This document shows positions 1 to 12,780 of a stretch of DNA of 64,000 bases, piece by piece (the first letter of the stretch is position 1; each line of letters begins with the position of its first letter). Location of the stretch: the NCBI GenBank assembly GCA_963580455.1, contig OY756958.1, positions 27,788,501-27,852,500 on the forward strand, in the 5' to 3' direction. Made by a program: the position numbers and the translations under genes. The notes beneath the pieces were generated by a model that worked only from the letters and a program-made list of their open reading frames with translations, made no database searches and had not been told where the DNA came from. This stretch comes from Euonymus europaeus (Eukaryota; Streptophyta; Magnoliopsida; Celastrales; Celastraceae).

Positions 1-2
1 AC

Positions 3-3000
3 CTTTCTTCGCTCATTATACACAATAAAGGTATCTAGCTTATCTGGAGATATAGGGTACCAAAACCATCAGGCTGGCACAAACAAGATCACACTGGAAG
101 AAAATAATGAGTTAACAATTTTAAATGGAAACTTAGAAAAAACACCTTCTACACCCTTATAAGACCTGGATGAATATGTATTGAGGAACTCGTCTGCAAT
201 ATTTTGCATTGTGCACTCCAGCCTGCCACCCCGAACACTACAAATAAAAAGCTATAAGCAATCAATTTATTGCAATCATCATCACAAACTCCGAGTTGCG
301 ATATCATAAATGTAAGAAGTTTAGCAAAAATTTACACACCTGTGACATTCTCCAAAATGATCCAGATATACAACTGGCTTTTTAATATTTAGTACCATTC
401 CTGGTAAACTCCTTTTATCATTACTTGAGCCAACTAACTCTGCAGAAGGTAAATCCACATACAAAATGTTTGTGTTGGCAGGAAAATTGGCCTGCAAACT
501 TGATAAAAAAATAAAGGATGCAAATTTAGAAATTTGAAGCCTTAGTTACATAAGTTGATTGAAAAACTCCAATAGAAGACCAAAAATTTGTAAGAAACTA
601 CGGATCTGAGATCCAAAACAAGCATAGCCTTCTACAGAACTACTGTGTAACAAACCTGAAAGACATAAGCAATCAATTCATAGGCGATGAAAACTCAAAG
701 TTAAACAAACCTCAATTTGGACACCATGGCAATACAGTTTCAATTAAATTAGGTCCCAAAGACCCAAACCATCAAAAAAATACATCGATTTTTAAGGGCA
801 AAATAGTTTCCTTAAATAGTTTTTAATGAACTCAAATGCCGTTCATCAGATCTCAAAACCAACTGAACCTTTGAGTTTAAAGCTTCAATCACAGAGCACC
901 TAAATGCTCCTCATTCTAGCGTCATAAATCATAATCTCGATGCTCTCAGTTATACAAATGTTCTATAAGGTGGCAAAGTTATATAGCATCAAAGCCATGA
1001 TTAAATGCAATCACATCCAAACTTACTGCATTCAAATTCCAAAAAACATATTAAACAAGTGTCACATGCTTCAGAAATAATTGATTGTATACCTAATAGA
1101 AGAGCGAGGACCGCTTGTTATTCCAAATTTGTCAAACTCGGTATATTCAATACAAGACAAACCATAGCCCCACTTCCCATCAAGACTCTTCTTCTCAACT
1201 AAAACATTAATTCCTTCTGTAGCCCCCGGATTCCGCTTACAGGATGCAAAGCCCAATTTCTGTTACAGATGTAATCCATGAAGACAAATGTTAGTGGAAA
1301 AAAAATGTGCCTTATTATTTCTAACCTATTCAACTTGTCTAATGGCAACCTACCTTCCCGTGGCGTAAACCAATCCCTGCCAAAGCCAAGAGGGTCAAAT
1401 CTGTAGCTGCCACAACATTACTGCAAAATCAGCAGTGGTGCTGAAGTTATGATCTGAATCCATGTTATCACACACTCCAATCCATGAAAACTATAGACTT
1501 CACATGCGTAGAAGACATATCTAACCTGACTTGTCGGACAGTTGCACCTTTTCTGCCATGATCATAGAACCACTGGTAGATGCCTTTGTTATAAGCAAGT
1601 TTCCAAATAACACCATGCCCACCAGGCTTGCAGACAGGTGAAAATGGTCTTGCAACCAACCATTGACCATCCTCTGCGCTAACAGCTGGAACAAGAGGCT
1701 GGCAGTTCAAGACACAGTGTGAAATAATCAAATAACCAATAAATGGCAATAATTCTTACTAAGGTAGCCAAAGAACTTAATCATATAACAATCTATACGA
1801 GAAAAATCCTTATTTTTCCCAACAATACCTGTTTAAAAAATTGGAAGCTCGATCGACCTCTCCCAAACCATGTAAGTCTTTTGCAAAGAGAAGTGATGTG
1901 TTCATGATTGTTTTTAGCCGAACTTGTCATGATTGCAACAGGTGTGACGCACTGTTTTCCATAGATCTTGTAGTACAAGAACTCCCTAGCCTTGCAATTG
2001 TGTACATATTTTCATTATAAAAAACATCACAAGTAGAATGTCGACATAATCTTCTAAAGAATCAAAAGGTGTAAAACGATGTTTAATATAAATTATACCT
2101 GAAGATCCCTTATAAGACCTTCCAATAAGGTCCGCCCACAATAAGGTAGCATTGCAGCAGGCAGACATTCGCCAGTATCAGGATCAACCAAGCCAAGCCT
2201 GTCTGCAGAGCCTCCCAAAGGATAGATCTCACCTAGGTCTGGTAAGCCCTAAATAGGATAAGATCTTATTATTCAAGAAAACCTGAAGCATATGCTTTGT
2301 GTAAATAGAACAATTTGATATTATATACCAACCTCAATTCCCCACATAGCGGCCTGAGATGCATATTCTGTGTTTCTAGAGAGGTCTAATACATTTGGAG
2401 CATGAATTTCCAAAAACTGGCATTCTTTAGATTTTAGTATGTGCTGGGGCCAATTTTTAGTCTGCCTTTCTGATGTTGATTGGGAAAGAAGCTCCAGCAC
2501 CATTTTCTGATAACTGCATTAAGTAGTCAATTGTTTAATATGCCAAAAATATATTCTGTAGAAGCACTTTCCCTATACAGGAAGAGTTGAAGATTCAGAT
2601 TGATGAAATCTAAATAATGGCTACCGCTAAAACAAGAAGGCATCTCAGGGATCAGTAAATTTGTTGAGTAGATCGAAATTAAACAGAATGCTATCTGATG
2701 GAAATGCATTATTCCTTGTTTTCCACTCAAAACAGAAGCTCTATATATGACATAATAAACATACCAAGTTGCCAACTTCAAATTTGATTAAATACCTTTA
2801 ACGGACATATGGAAGAGGAGGAGTTGACTAGCAAAGATGCTTGAAGAATATTGTTCGCCCAAGATTATAACTTTAACCAAGAAATGCAGCCCGAATAAAA
2901 AGGACGGTTGTAAATAGGTAGTCAGTCTAAAACTTTGCCAAATGTTATGAACACAAAGGTAAAGAAAATATCTCCAATATGCTCCTTGATTCCTAAGTAT

Positions 3001-4889
3001 TTTGTTGGAATTTGCAAATAAGAGAATTTGGATAATGATTTTGTGAGTACAGCATCCCCCCAACCCCTCTCGGACTCTCACATGGTCTCTCAACCAATTA
3101 GTAGAAACAAGCAACGCTGCAATTAATATACTACCCAATCATTCACTAACTAATCACCCTCTCACAACTCGACAAAGGCTGAATCAAGCAGATTTACAAA
3201 TTTACAACTTCTTTTACATGCATTAATGGAATATTTGATTCGTATTGCTGTGCACGTGTGGTTTTAGTTAAGAGAATCTTAAAGTGACAGAATGTTCCAT
3301 TAACTCCAGTCGATCGGTATTTGATAGTATGATCTTTATCTCTCAACCAATGAGTAGAAACAAGCACACTGTACTAAATATTGACCCAATCATTCACTAA
3401 CTAATCACCTCACATAACTTGACAAAGGCAGAATCAAGCACATCTACAACTTCTTTAACATGCACATATGGCATCTTTGATTCAGATCGCCAAGCAAGCG
3501 GGCCTTATAGTTTAAAGAAAAGTACAGTTTCAGAATGTTACATTAAGTCCAGTCAATCAGTATTTGATAGTACGGTCTTTATCTATCAACCAATGAGTAG
3601 AAACAAGCGGCACTGCACTTAATATATGACCCAATCATTCACTAGCTAATCACCCTCTCACAACTTGACACTCGCGGAATCAAACACATTTACAATTTCT
3701 TTCACGTGATATATGGCATATTTAATTCGGACCATCGTGCACATGTGGCTTAGTAGTTAAGAGCATCTTACAGTGACAGATCGTTCCATTACCAGTCAAT
3801 CAATATCTAGAATTCGGAACAAAATGTCAATCCAACAAACAGTCATCAGCCAAATTTATAAAATCATCAGAATCTAAATTCTAAAACCTAACAGTACGTC
3901 CACTACAATGCTATTACACACAGTGGGCCTGACAACAGGTACAATAATACTTTAATTAATCTTTATGTACCCTTTCATCCTCTAACAACATGCTAAGAAA
4001 CCGAATCAACCCAATAACTATATGTTTGTGCAGCCATATTTAACAAACACCCTTTAAGATAACAATTCAACAATAATTACGGGCACAGAAGAAATTATCT
4101 CTGAACCAAGTATGTGATCTTAGTATCTCAAACCAAGTACTGCAAAGAATACCGTCTAAACAATGCAATGTTGAAACAAGTACAAATCGTACGACGCTAA
4201 GAGAGAAGAACTGACCCGATAATTCCGCCAATGCAATCATAGAACTCTTCAATCTCACTTAAAGTGTTCAACAATCGATTCAAGTCCCCTATCTCTTCGT
4301 CATTCAAGGCGTGAATTCCCTTCCCTAACCCATCATCATCCCCACCGCTAACATCCCAATGCTCAATCATCTCTACCAGCGCATACAGCGCGCTCCTAAC
4401 GGAACTCCTAGCCGAAGCCTCCACTTCACTCTCCACAAACCCCACACTAATCACGTGCTCCTGCCCTGCCGCAATTAAACACTTCAACAGATACACCTCG
4501 TAGCAATTGGCCTCCAAATTAAGCCATCCTAAAACCCTAGAGAGCCAGACTCTACGCGTATCAAAGAATCTCTTCACTCTCGAATCAGCATCAATCACGG
4601 AGTGCTTGCCTTTGAGAGCTACGCAACCGGCGAGCTTAGAAAGCAGAGTCTTAAGGCGAGAAAGCTCCTCTTGTAAATTAGAGTCCGGAGCTGGTGGAAC
4701 ATACTCCACGGGCGCAGTAGACACTCTCGTGACACAGTAGCATCGCGACGATAGAGAGGAAGATAAAGAGAGTAGTGGAGACTTATCGAAATGGAAAGAG
4801 CTGGTGAAAGGAGTTGTCGAGTTGAAAGAGCAGAGGATGCGGCGGTGGTTGCCGTAGTGCAGAATGTTCGGAGCTGTAATGTTCGACAT
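3..4889 (-). CDS. UGP3: UTP-glucose-1-phosphate uridylyltransferase 3, chloroplastic (UGP3), 3' truncated by window edge
   Basis: Ten exons are decoded (minus strand): 4889-4216, 2513-2333, 2248-2099, 1990-1829, 1698-1526, 1420-1354, 1259-1093, 498-340, 237-146 and 43-3. They encode 622 continuous residues; the remaining C-terminus lies left of base 1. The sequence matches plant UGP3 throughout, for example [52 protein letters not shown] and [12 protein letters not shown]. The family makes UDP-glucose from UTP and glucose-1-phosphate inside plastids, feeding SQD1 and sulfolipid synthesis. The first 60 or so residues are Ser/Thr-rich and look like a transit peptide. The start was set at 4889 rather than the in-frame ATG at 4928, because a TATA-like box sits only 8-15 bases upstream of 4928. 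Exon 8 must begin at 498, since the alternative AG at 492 breaks the frame. Intron 1 (1.7 kb) contains a three-copy tandem repeat. Confidence 0.93.
3085..3815. repeat. Three tandem copies of a ~245-bp unit in UGP3 intron 1
   Basis: Three head-to-tail diverged copies start near 3085, 3338 and 3580, and the last ends near 3815. Each begins with a version of TCAACCAATGAGTAGAAACA. Each continues through 'acccaatcattcactaacta', a 'cacaacttgacaaagg' segment and an 'agtcaatcagtatttgat' segment. Unit lengths are roughly 253, 242 and 235 bases. The array lies wholly inside intron 1 (2514-4215). Confidence 0.85.
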
Positions 4890-4935
4890 TTTTAAGGCTA
4901 GTGAGGTAGCAGAGAAATGTTTATACACATGTCTA

Positions 4936-4944
4936 GATATATAG
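4936..4944 (-). promoter_or_regulatory. Candidate TATA box of UGP3
   Basis: The minus strand reads CTATATATC here, about 47-55 bases upstream of the preferred UGP3 start codon at 4889. A TATA box at this spot would place transcription start near 4905-4915. That would exclude the upstream in-frame ATG at 4928. This is an inference from spacing only. Confidence 0.4.
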
Positions 4945-7618
4945 AGGGATAGGGAGAGGGAGAGGTCATTTCAGGCTTTGAAAATTGAGGAGGATAAGAC
5001 GAGATTCTGTAAGCATATACCGAAGCGGGAGGATCCCCCGCTTGTGTGTCCGGTTGTGGAGGATTGTTTGCAGACGCATATTCCGAATATCGCATCAAAT
5101 TTTTATTAAAAAGAAAATTCATCTTATCTACTGCTCAGTCAATAAAATCACCATTAATGTCTTAATGAACACGAATTTATAGGAAGAAACGGAAATGGAT
5201 TTAATAAAAATGACATATTCACTGTTAGCACTCGTTTGTCTATTTAAGCGTATAAGCTAATTTATACTCTCTCACTCATACTCTCAGCTTTTATATTTTA
5301 TGAGAATTTATACTCTGTGAGACATGGTTTGATACAAACGGACCCTTAATTTTTAACCAATTCAATATTCGAAGCAAGTATAAAATAAATGCAAATGTAT
5401 TTCGATTCTCATTTTTCATAAATTGGACAAAAATTTACTAACCACTCTACCCTCCTCATTTTATCCGGATTTGGAATCGACCACAAGAGTAGGCAAAATT
5501 AATAAATACACATAATGAATTTTCGTTGATTTACTCATAATTCATATTCGTTCCTAAACTTATGTATTTAATAGGGATGTGATGATTATAAGAGTAATTA
5601 CAAATACTTGGATAGAGAAAGGGTTAATATAACTTTTAGTCATCGAAATATAGTCCATGTTTCATTTTGGTCACCGAGAAATAAAACGTTTCAACTTGGT
5701 AATTTAACTTTTCATTTTGTTCCAGTCAAGTCTCCGTCAGGATTTCTCAAATCCGGACAGCCAAAAAAATGACCCGACAGTTTGACTTGTTTTGATTAAT
5801 CCACGTGGAAAATGGTCGCTACCCTTATTAAACACATAACGAATTTTCGTTGATTTACTCATAAATTCATATCCGATCCTAAACTTATGTGTTTAATAAG
5901 AGTGTAATGATTATAAGAGTAATTAAAAATACATAAATAGAGAAATACTCATATTTGATGGACATATATATTATTTAGACAATTTTTTATATATATTTTA
6001 TATGTAATGGTTAATCATACAAATAGGTGTGTGTAATGATTAATATTGGATTGGGACGAGATCCAAAAATCCGTCCTACCTCGACCCTACCCTGGGTCAA
6101 GGGGTAGAATGTAAGTTGCGGGTTATGCATCCCAATAATAAGGGAATGGAGGTTTCACACTGTCCACTAAGGGCCAAGCCCCCAGCTCACTGCTGGACCA
6201 TATGTCCGAGGGGGTGTAATGATTAATCTATTGATACGGGAGATGGTGACGAGCCGACTGCATCCAAATTTGCAATAGCTTCTCTGTGGCCACAACACAG
6301 AAATGTATGGACCTATAGGTGGGTGAGTGGGCTGGGCTTGTCAGGAAGACATTTTCTTAAAGCCATGCACATGACCTTGGGCCATGGAGCCCAATACTTA
6401 ATGCAGGTCCAATCAAATGAAATCAAAATAGGGAAATTAGGGCTCAATGGTATTTATCATAAGTTTTTTTTTTGAACAATTTTTTTTAAAATTTTTATCA
6501 TACATATATATTTTTTTAAAGTTTAGTATCTAAAAGAAAAAATATTTTAAGTGGGCAAAATAATTTGGTATTTTAATTTAGGTAACTTATTAATGTTTAA
6601 ATATTTTTAGTTTTATAATTTTACAAAGAATGTTTAATGAAATTTTTTTTAACAACCAAAGAATATTTTTAAGTGGACATAAGATTTTTTTTTTTTAAAA
6701 AAAAATGGGAACGATAACATAAACGAGCATTAAAATTTCATTTTCATTTTGATAAAAATGAAAATGTGAATGGTGAAGGAAACCGTATCTTTACGAAAAA
6801 CATAAGATTGATCATAAATGAGCACTCTCATAAGATTGATGGTTTTCCAACTTCCTCCTAAAAGAAAATGTTCTCCTTACTTCCAAATCAAATATAATAA
6901 ACTAGAGCAGAAAGGCATATATGCATGATCACTTTGGTTCAAGTCAATATGAGCTCATCGAATTTCAACAAATTAGTAACTTCATTTGGATACTGGGGAC
7001 TTGAGATTTAGATGGGTAAAAGACTACAGTTCCTTGTGATAAAAATATTTTATAGAAAACAAATTGTTGTCTTACCGAATAAAAAACACTTTTAAAAAAA
7101 AAATCAACGATGACACCGAGACATGACCTAAATTCGAATTGTGAAACCGACGCGCGTAACACTTGACTAAGTATTGAACATTTCATTTTAGGCTGAAGAA
7201 CATTGTTCATGTCTAACACAGAGAAACACGTGAGGCTTCAGATAAATAAGATTAAATACCAAAAGAAAATTGTATGCATGTACTAAAAATATCAGTTTGT
7301 GCAAAACTATCCAATACTTTATTTCCTTGTAGTTAATCAAGAAGAAGTTGCCAGGATACAGGAGTTAATTAGTTGATCTTTCCAGCACTGAGACCATACC
7401 ATTATTATTATCCATATATACCTGGTAACACTAAACATATGTTCATCTATTCCTCAATATTCATGCACATAAAACATTGAAAAGAGCAAATCAGATCACA
7501 CTAGTGTAACCATATTACCATATATAGAGGGACAATATGGATCATTGTCCACTGCTATATATGCTTTTGATGAGCAAGTACCTCAAGATCTCACTTAGGA
7601 TTTGTTTTTGTCCAAAAT
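4945..7618. other. Intergenic region between UGP3 and the GARP gene, with repeat debris
   Basis: No credible coding sequence was seen. The region is AT-rich. It holds a direct-repeat pair (5506-5620 and 5830-5945), a stretch at about 5640-5760 that resembles a common dispersed plant repeat, and a GC-richer unexplained segment at about 6060-6225. A possible SINE remnant near 7095-7165 (minus strand) has a tRNA-like 'TTAGTCAAGTG' box and an internal 'ATTCGAATTTAGG'. The UGP3 promoter lies at the left end and the GARP gene 3' region at the right end. Confidence 0.5.
5506..5945. repeat. Direct repeats of ~115 bp flanking a ~210-bp insert
   Basis: Copies at 5506-5620 and 5830-5945 share 'gaattttcgttgatttactc', a 'tcctaaacttatgt' segment and 'gattataagagtaatta' with a few differences. 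The spacer carries 'catgtttcattttggtcacc', a sequence style that recurs in many plant genomes. The structure could be a miniature LTR-type element or a local duplication interrupted by an insertion. No flanking target-site duplication was resolved. Confidence 0.6.
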
Positions 7619-9310
7619 TCATAAAGTCAGATCCAGGGTACTTGCCACCATCTTGGTCTTCCTAATTGCCTGCTTTGTTGTGGATAGAGACGATGAAGAC
7701 AAAGAAAGACACAATTCACTATCAACAGTTTCTTCTTCTTGATCACTTGTTTCTTCCATGCCCTTCTCATTCACCTTTAGAGAGAGATTCAAGTCCAATG
7801 TCTTCCTTTTCGCCGTCTTCTCAGCTTCTTGAACCGCTCTACAAGTTCTGTCACAAGATCCATTTTTGATAAATCGATCGCTTGATATTGGTTTCCTTGA
7901 GCGTCTTTGAAAGGACTCAACCTCTTCATCAAGCAGTATAGTTGGATGAGTACTACCGCTGCTTCTTTTGTTAGTATTATTAGAATGTCCAATGTTGTTG
8001 AGAGAAGAAATAGTAGCACTCGTCAAATGGGGATATCCATTAAATGAATTGTTATCGAGTCTTCCAAAACGTAGTCTCTCGGTGATTGAGCCAAAAAGTC
8101 CATGTTTTTCTCTATTGAGTCCACACCTATCAATAGTAATATTGTATGGACTAGAGATATGGTTGTCATGACCTCTCCAACTGCAGGCATCCCCGTAACT
8201 TTGAATAGGAAAGAAACAATAAAAACTATGGTTAATTATTCAACTAATTGAAAAATAATTGAATTGAAGTCTTCAAAAAAGAGCAGGATCGGTCTTCACT
8301 GTTTCGATCATGGAAGCATTAATTAATTATTTACCTTAAAGAAGATAAAGATCTTTGATTGAAACTATGTAGTTTGGGGAATTGACTGGGACAATAGAAA
8401 CTATGAGTCCCGGTATTTTCAAACGACAGGCCTTGCTCTGGCATTACTGCAATGGAGAATAGATAATTTAAAAAATCTTGCAAATATTCATACATATGAG
8501 AGAGCTAGAGGCCCAAAAAAATCACGAAGGAAACCCTAGATGAATCATATACGCCTATTAGAAATGAAAGCAAACTAGTTATTAATGAAAATTACCTAGA
8601 TTGTTGTCAATGATCTTCTTACTTCTATACATCTAAGAAGAAATTAAAGAAAACAAACAAGGAAAAATTAATAATGTATGGAATATTAATATATGCAAAT
8701 TACACTGTAAAATTTGTTTCACACACAGAGACATGAATCATATACATGTAGTATAATCACCTGAAGATGGCTCTTGATATGAGCTATGCTAAGGCCTTTG
8801 ATGTTCATCAATTGAAGAACCAGCTTTGGTGTTGCTCCTGTTAAATTAATTAACACATATGAAAAATTCAATGATTAAATCTGGTATTAGCAAATATTTA
8901 ACTTGATCTTGAATTCAGAGTAATTAATAAAGAAACTCACTCTCATGTCCTCCAAGTCTACCAACAGCATGGACGAAGCAAAGATGGAGTTGAGGAGTCC
9001 ATCGGAGCCTCGACATCTTAGAACGACTATAAGGGCGTACAGATCTGCGAGATGGAACAACACCACCTGCAGCTTCTGCACCTTGCTTGTTTTCTAATTC
9101 TTTATTACTACCTTCTTCAGCTGAGCTAATTTTCTCCACCTCCTCCTCCTCTTCCTCCTCTTCTTCCTCTTCTTCTTCATCATCATCGACCTCCCCTCGA
9201 CCTTTTTGGCTTGAAGAATGATCATATTGATCACTCGTGGATGTTGTAGTGGTCTTGGACCCTTCTTCACAGTTGAAATTCCTCTTCATTTTAGATGTCA
9301 AACTATTCAT
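7619..9310 (-). CDS. GARP (G2-like/MYB-like) transcription factor with EAR repression motifs, At2g40260-like
   Basis: Five exons (9310-8941, 8837-8761, 8632-8596, 8446-8335, 8198-7619) encode 391 residues. A single GARP DNA-binding domain spans about residues 98-158. It is recognisable by SRLRWTPQLHLCFVHAVGRL, ATPKLVLQLMNIKGLS and the SHLQMYRSKK end, and it is split over exons 1-3 as in the family. Upstream lies a run of about 18 acidic residues (42-59). Downstream are LDLNLSL (333-339), LCLSLSSSSL (361-370) and a C-terminal LDLTL (387-391). The first and last are canonical EAR LxLxL motifs, which in plants recruit TOPLESS/HDAC co-repressors, so a nuclear transcriptional repressor is inferred. 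Target genes cannot be read from the sequence. A CT tract lies about 200 bases upstream of the start. Confidence 0.88.
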
Positions 9311-9512
9311 GAATCTTTTAAATTCACGATGATCTTGGCCGGGGGATACATGACTTGTTTTGATGCTTATAATTGCACCTCTCTTCCTCTTTCTAATTAG
9401 CTCTGCCGACGATGAAGAAGAGAAGGAGGTTGGACTACACTTTACACTCGAAATTATATTGGAAGCCCTAATTAACTAGCGAGTCTTGACATCGGGAGAA
9501 ACTGCGGGTCAA

Positions 9513-9541
9513 CTCTCTCTCTCTCGCTCTCTCTCTCTCTC
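9513..9541. repeat. CT/GA microsatellite upstream of the GARP gene
   Basis: This is an almost pure CT tract with one interrupting G, about 200 bases upstream of the GARP start codon. On the gene's strand it reads as GA repeats. It could lie in the 5' leader or core promoter and could act as a GAGA element bound by BPC proteins. That role is an inference. Confidence 0.7.
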
Positions 9542-12500
9542 TATTATTTTTTCAATATACATATTATTTTATGAATTGCCTGAATGATTTGGTGTTAAAA
9601 ACTTGCATATACATGATACATGCTGGTTTTCAAGCCCGTGCTTGCACGGATGAATTAATTCACTCAACTATTTTTTATATAATTATGATCTCGTTTGTTT
9701 TTAAAAAATTAAATATATGACATATAATTATTGATTATATATAGTTTAATTTATAGGCCAGGAATAATGTTTAAAAGTTCTAATTTTAATTTACCGCAAT
9801 TGGTTATTTTAATAACCAAGTGTCATTCATATCGCACCAATAATTACAATTTTTTTTTAATTCTGCCTCATATATCTATACTTTATTTTTCTCGATAAAT
9901 CATTTCATCATCATAAAAAAAGTGGAGTGAAGAAAAAATGAATTCCATGCATAATTGATACGGTCATCGGTCATGCATGGGTCAAGTGACTTGAACAAAA
10001 ATCAAACAAGTGCATTCAATAATGTGAGAAAAACTACCGAATATATATTCGCCCATGCATTTAAGAATTAGGTTACACAATCAACGATATTAATTATTAA
10101 TAAGAGTAAAGTGCATATAATACCCTAAAGACAAACACATTTGGAAAAAGACACACCCCCTATTTCATAGACTAAAATGCATACGTCACCCCTCACGTAC
10201 GATTGATAAAAATACAAATATTTCCTCACGTTTATAAGAAAACAAGATTTTCAGACTTGAAATATCATGAATAACTGAACTAATAATCTATGATATAACT
10301 TTAAAATGTCGATAATCTAAGATAAATTATTATTATAAATATAAACTAAAGTTAATTTTTAATTAAGATACAAACATTTATCTTTTCATCAAACGTAAAG
10401 AGTATACTTTTCGTATTAATTAGTCACCCTAATTCATTAGTTGTTAAAGAAAACAGAGGGAAAAAAAAAGGTAGAAAAAATAAATTAAATTTGTGTTATT
10501 ACTTGTCAGGGGATCACTGCCATTTGCTGGGGCTGGGCTGTCACTCACTCAAGAGACTTTAGAAAAATGTGTCACTGTATTCCCGTCGAGAATCACGGAT
10601 TTGTCTTGTCTTTTTCAGCACTAATTATTTCAGCTCCAGTTATTCTACGTCAACCATTCTGACATATATATATATATATATGCCTGTGTTTGATTATTAA
10701 TTTCTTCTCCTGTGTTTTTATTTTTTATTTTTATGATATCTTTTTTTGTATGGAATAATTATATCGACCCCACACCTTACGAAATTAACAAGCCATGCAT
10801 TATGAATATTTATGCACAGCAGAGAAAGTAAAATGCAAGTGTAGGGCTAGGATGATTCCACCGAGTTAATGAACTCGGTAAACGGCTAAATTAAGATACG
10901 AGTTACTTGCTGTTTGCGAAAGTCTGGGTATGAAGAATATTGTTGACAATGTTAAATACGTATGACACCTTGGTCTTTCTTCAGTTAGCTTAATTATATA
11001 GGAAAGACAGTCTTAATTAACATTTTTTATATGAATTAAAAAGTATAACATTTGTTGGTTTGCCTTTAGAAACAAGCAAACATGCAACACCTAATATAAG
11101 AGAAACGGCTAGCTTATTGGTATACTATAATATTGTTTGATTAACCCATTTTGATATATGTCAATTAATGCCGGTGTTTGTGTGTATGTATATGTACATA
11201 TTTATTCAATATTCTCCATTAATTTTATATCGGATTATATTTGTTGTTCACAACTCTCTCTCATACACACAAACACACTCTCTCTCACTATATATATAAA
11301 ATCATAACCTAACTACTTGTATAATATTGATAGTATAATTGGTGAATCTCTTTGGACTGTACAGATTCAAGATATTCTGAATTCAATTTTCACTGAAAAT
11401 ACTATTATTGTGGCTTCATATTTGGCACAACCTATTCTCTCATCAGGTGATAAACTTTTGTGCGTGCGAGTCTAACGGTTTAAATTTAAGTTCGTATCGA
11501 ATATTTATAAGACAAACTTAATTGTATGATGTGGTTTGTGGTTAAAAAAAGAAAAGAAAAAAAGAGACATGCCTTCCCTTTAAGGGTGGTAGATTGAGAA
11601 ATTTATGAGGAATGCATATATATTTTATATTCCACGCTCGTGTTATTGCATTTATATCTCATATATAACCACTAACCGAATATGTGTTGCTTTTGCTTTT
11701 CTTCAACTCAAAACTGCATATACTGTCACGGGCATCTTGAGACAAATCGTAGCCGTCCAAAACATATTTCTTCTCTTAAAAGCTGACATTAATATATGGA
11801 GACCGTGTGTGGAATATGTCTAATGCCAACACGCATTCTCCTTTATATTTACCTTGATCTCACGAGTGTACTTTATGCTTTTCAATATATATATATAATA
11901 TTTACTGGTGAAAGTGTGAAACAAGGATTGGAAGCCAATAATTTTGTAGGTTTTTTGGCCTGTGAAAGTATTAAACAATGGGTGGCTCTGACAGATTCAG
12001 TCATGGATCAACCAACCCCAACCTGTAAAGTCAACTCTAAAACGTTACCTCTGTTTTTCCTTTCTATTTAAAATTAATTTATTTTATTTTGCATGAGAAT
12101 TCGTGAACCCATTAATGCGGATCTACACATTGAGAATGAGGATGTCTGTCTGATTTAATAAATTAATAAATAAAATATACTTATATGCATGTATATATTA
12201 TATATATGCATGCGTGGTACTTATTTACATGTCATGTACGTTGTAGATCTCTGGTTGTTTAAAAATAATGAAAAAGAAAACTAAAATGGAAGTTGTTCAG
12301 CCTCAATAGTCACAACTACTACGTACCATCTCAAGCAATGAAAATCATTGATGTATATTATTATATTGCTATGGTTTTTATATATATATATATATCAAAA
12401 TCTTGAAGACTCGAATACAATAATTGAGCAAGAACCCATTTTTAATAAAAAAGAATCGAATTATTGTGTAGGTGAAAGCTATACATACATATATGATTCA

Positions 12501-12780
12501 CTAACGTGTTACGCTTAAATTTCCAGATGATTCGTGTCTCCATAGCCTTTCACATAGACACATAGGGTTGGCTTGGGAAGAAATGAAATTATTTTTTGCC
12601 TCATTTTCAAGCATTCTTCTTGTTCTGAGACTGAGAGTGTCTCGTACGAATCTGTCGTTGTAATTCCAATTTTTTATGCATTAATTTTATGGAAATCTCA
12701 CTCATCAGTCATCACACAGCTCCGATAACCCAAGGCCCATGGACCATTGCTATAAGGCCCAAAGCCCGCAAATTCAAAAG
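9542..12780. other. Long AT-rich intergenic region, no gene recognised
   Basis: About 3.2 kb between the GARP promoter and the 3' end of the receptor pseudokinase gene. The open frames on both strands are short, AT-rich and of low complexity; none resembles a known protein. Small AT microsatellites occur near 10661-10681 and 12380-12397. The segment at 10110-10450 has the look of a degraded dispersed repeat, but I could not assign it. Confidence 0.5.

Noticed and set aside
492..498. Alternative 3' splice site for UGP3 exon 8 at the CAG ending at 492
   Set aside because: It breaks the frame with exon 7; the AG at 500-499 keeps the family sequence [16 protein letters not shown] in frame.
4890..4928. 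Upstream in-frame ATG for UGP3 at 4928
   Set aside because: A TATA-like box lies only 8-15 bases upstream of it, so transcription probably starts downstream of this ATG; the ATG at 4889 was preferred.
11605..12071. Two overlapping plus-strand open frames in the 9.5-12.8 kb gap
   Set aside because: AT-rich, low-complexity translations without domains, splice continuity or resemblance to a protein family.
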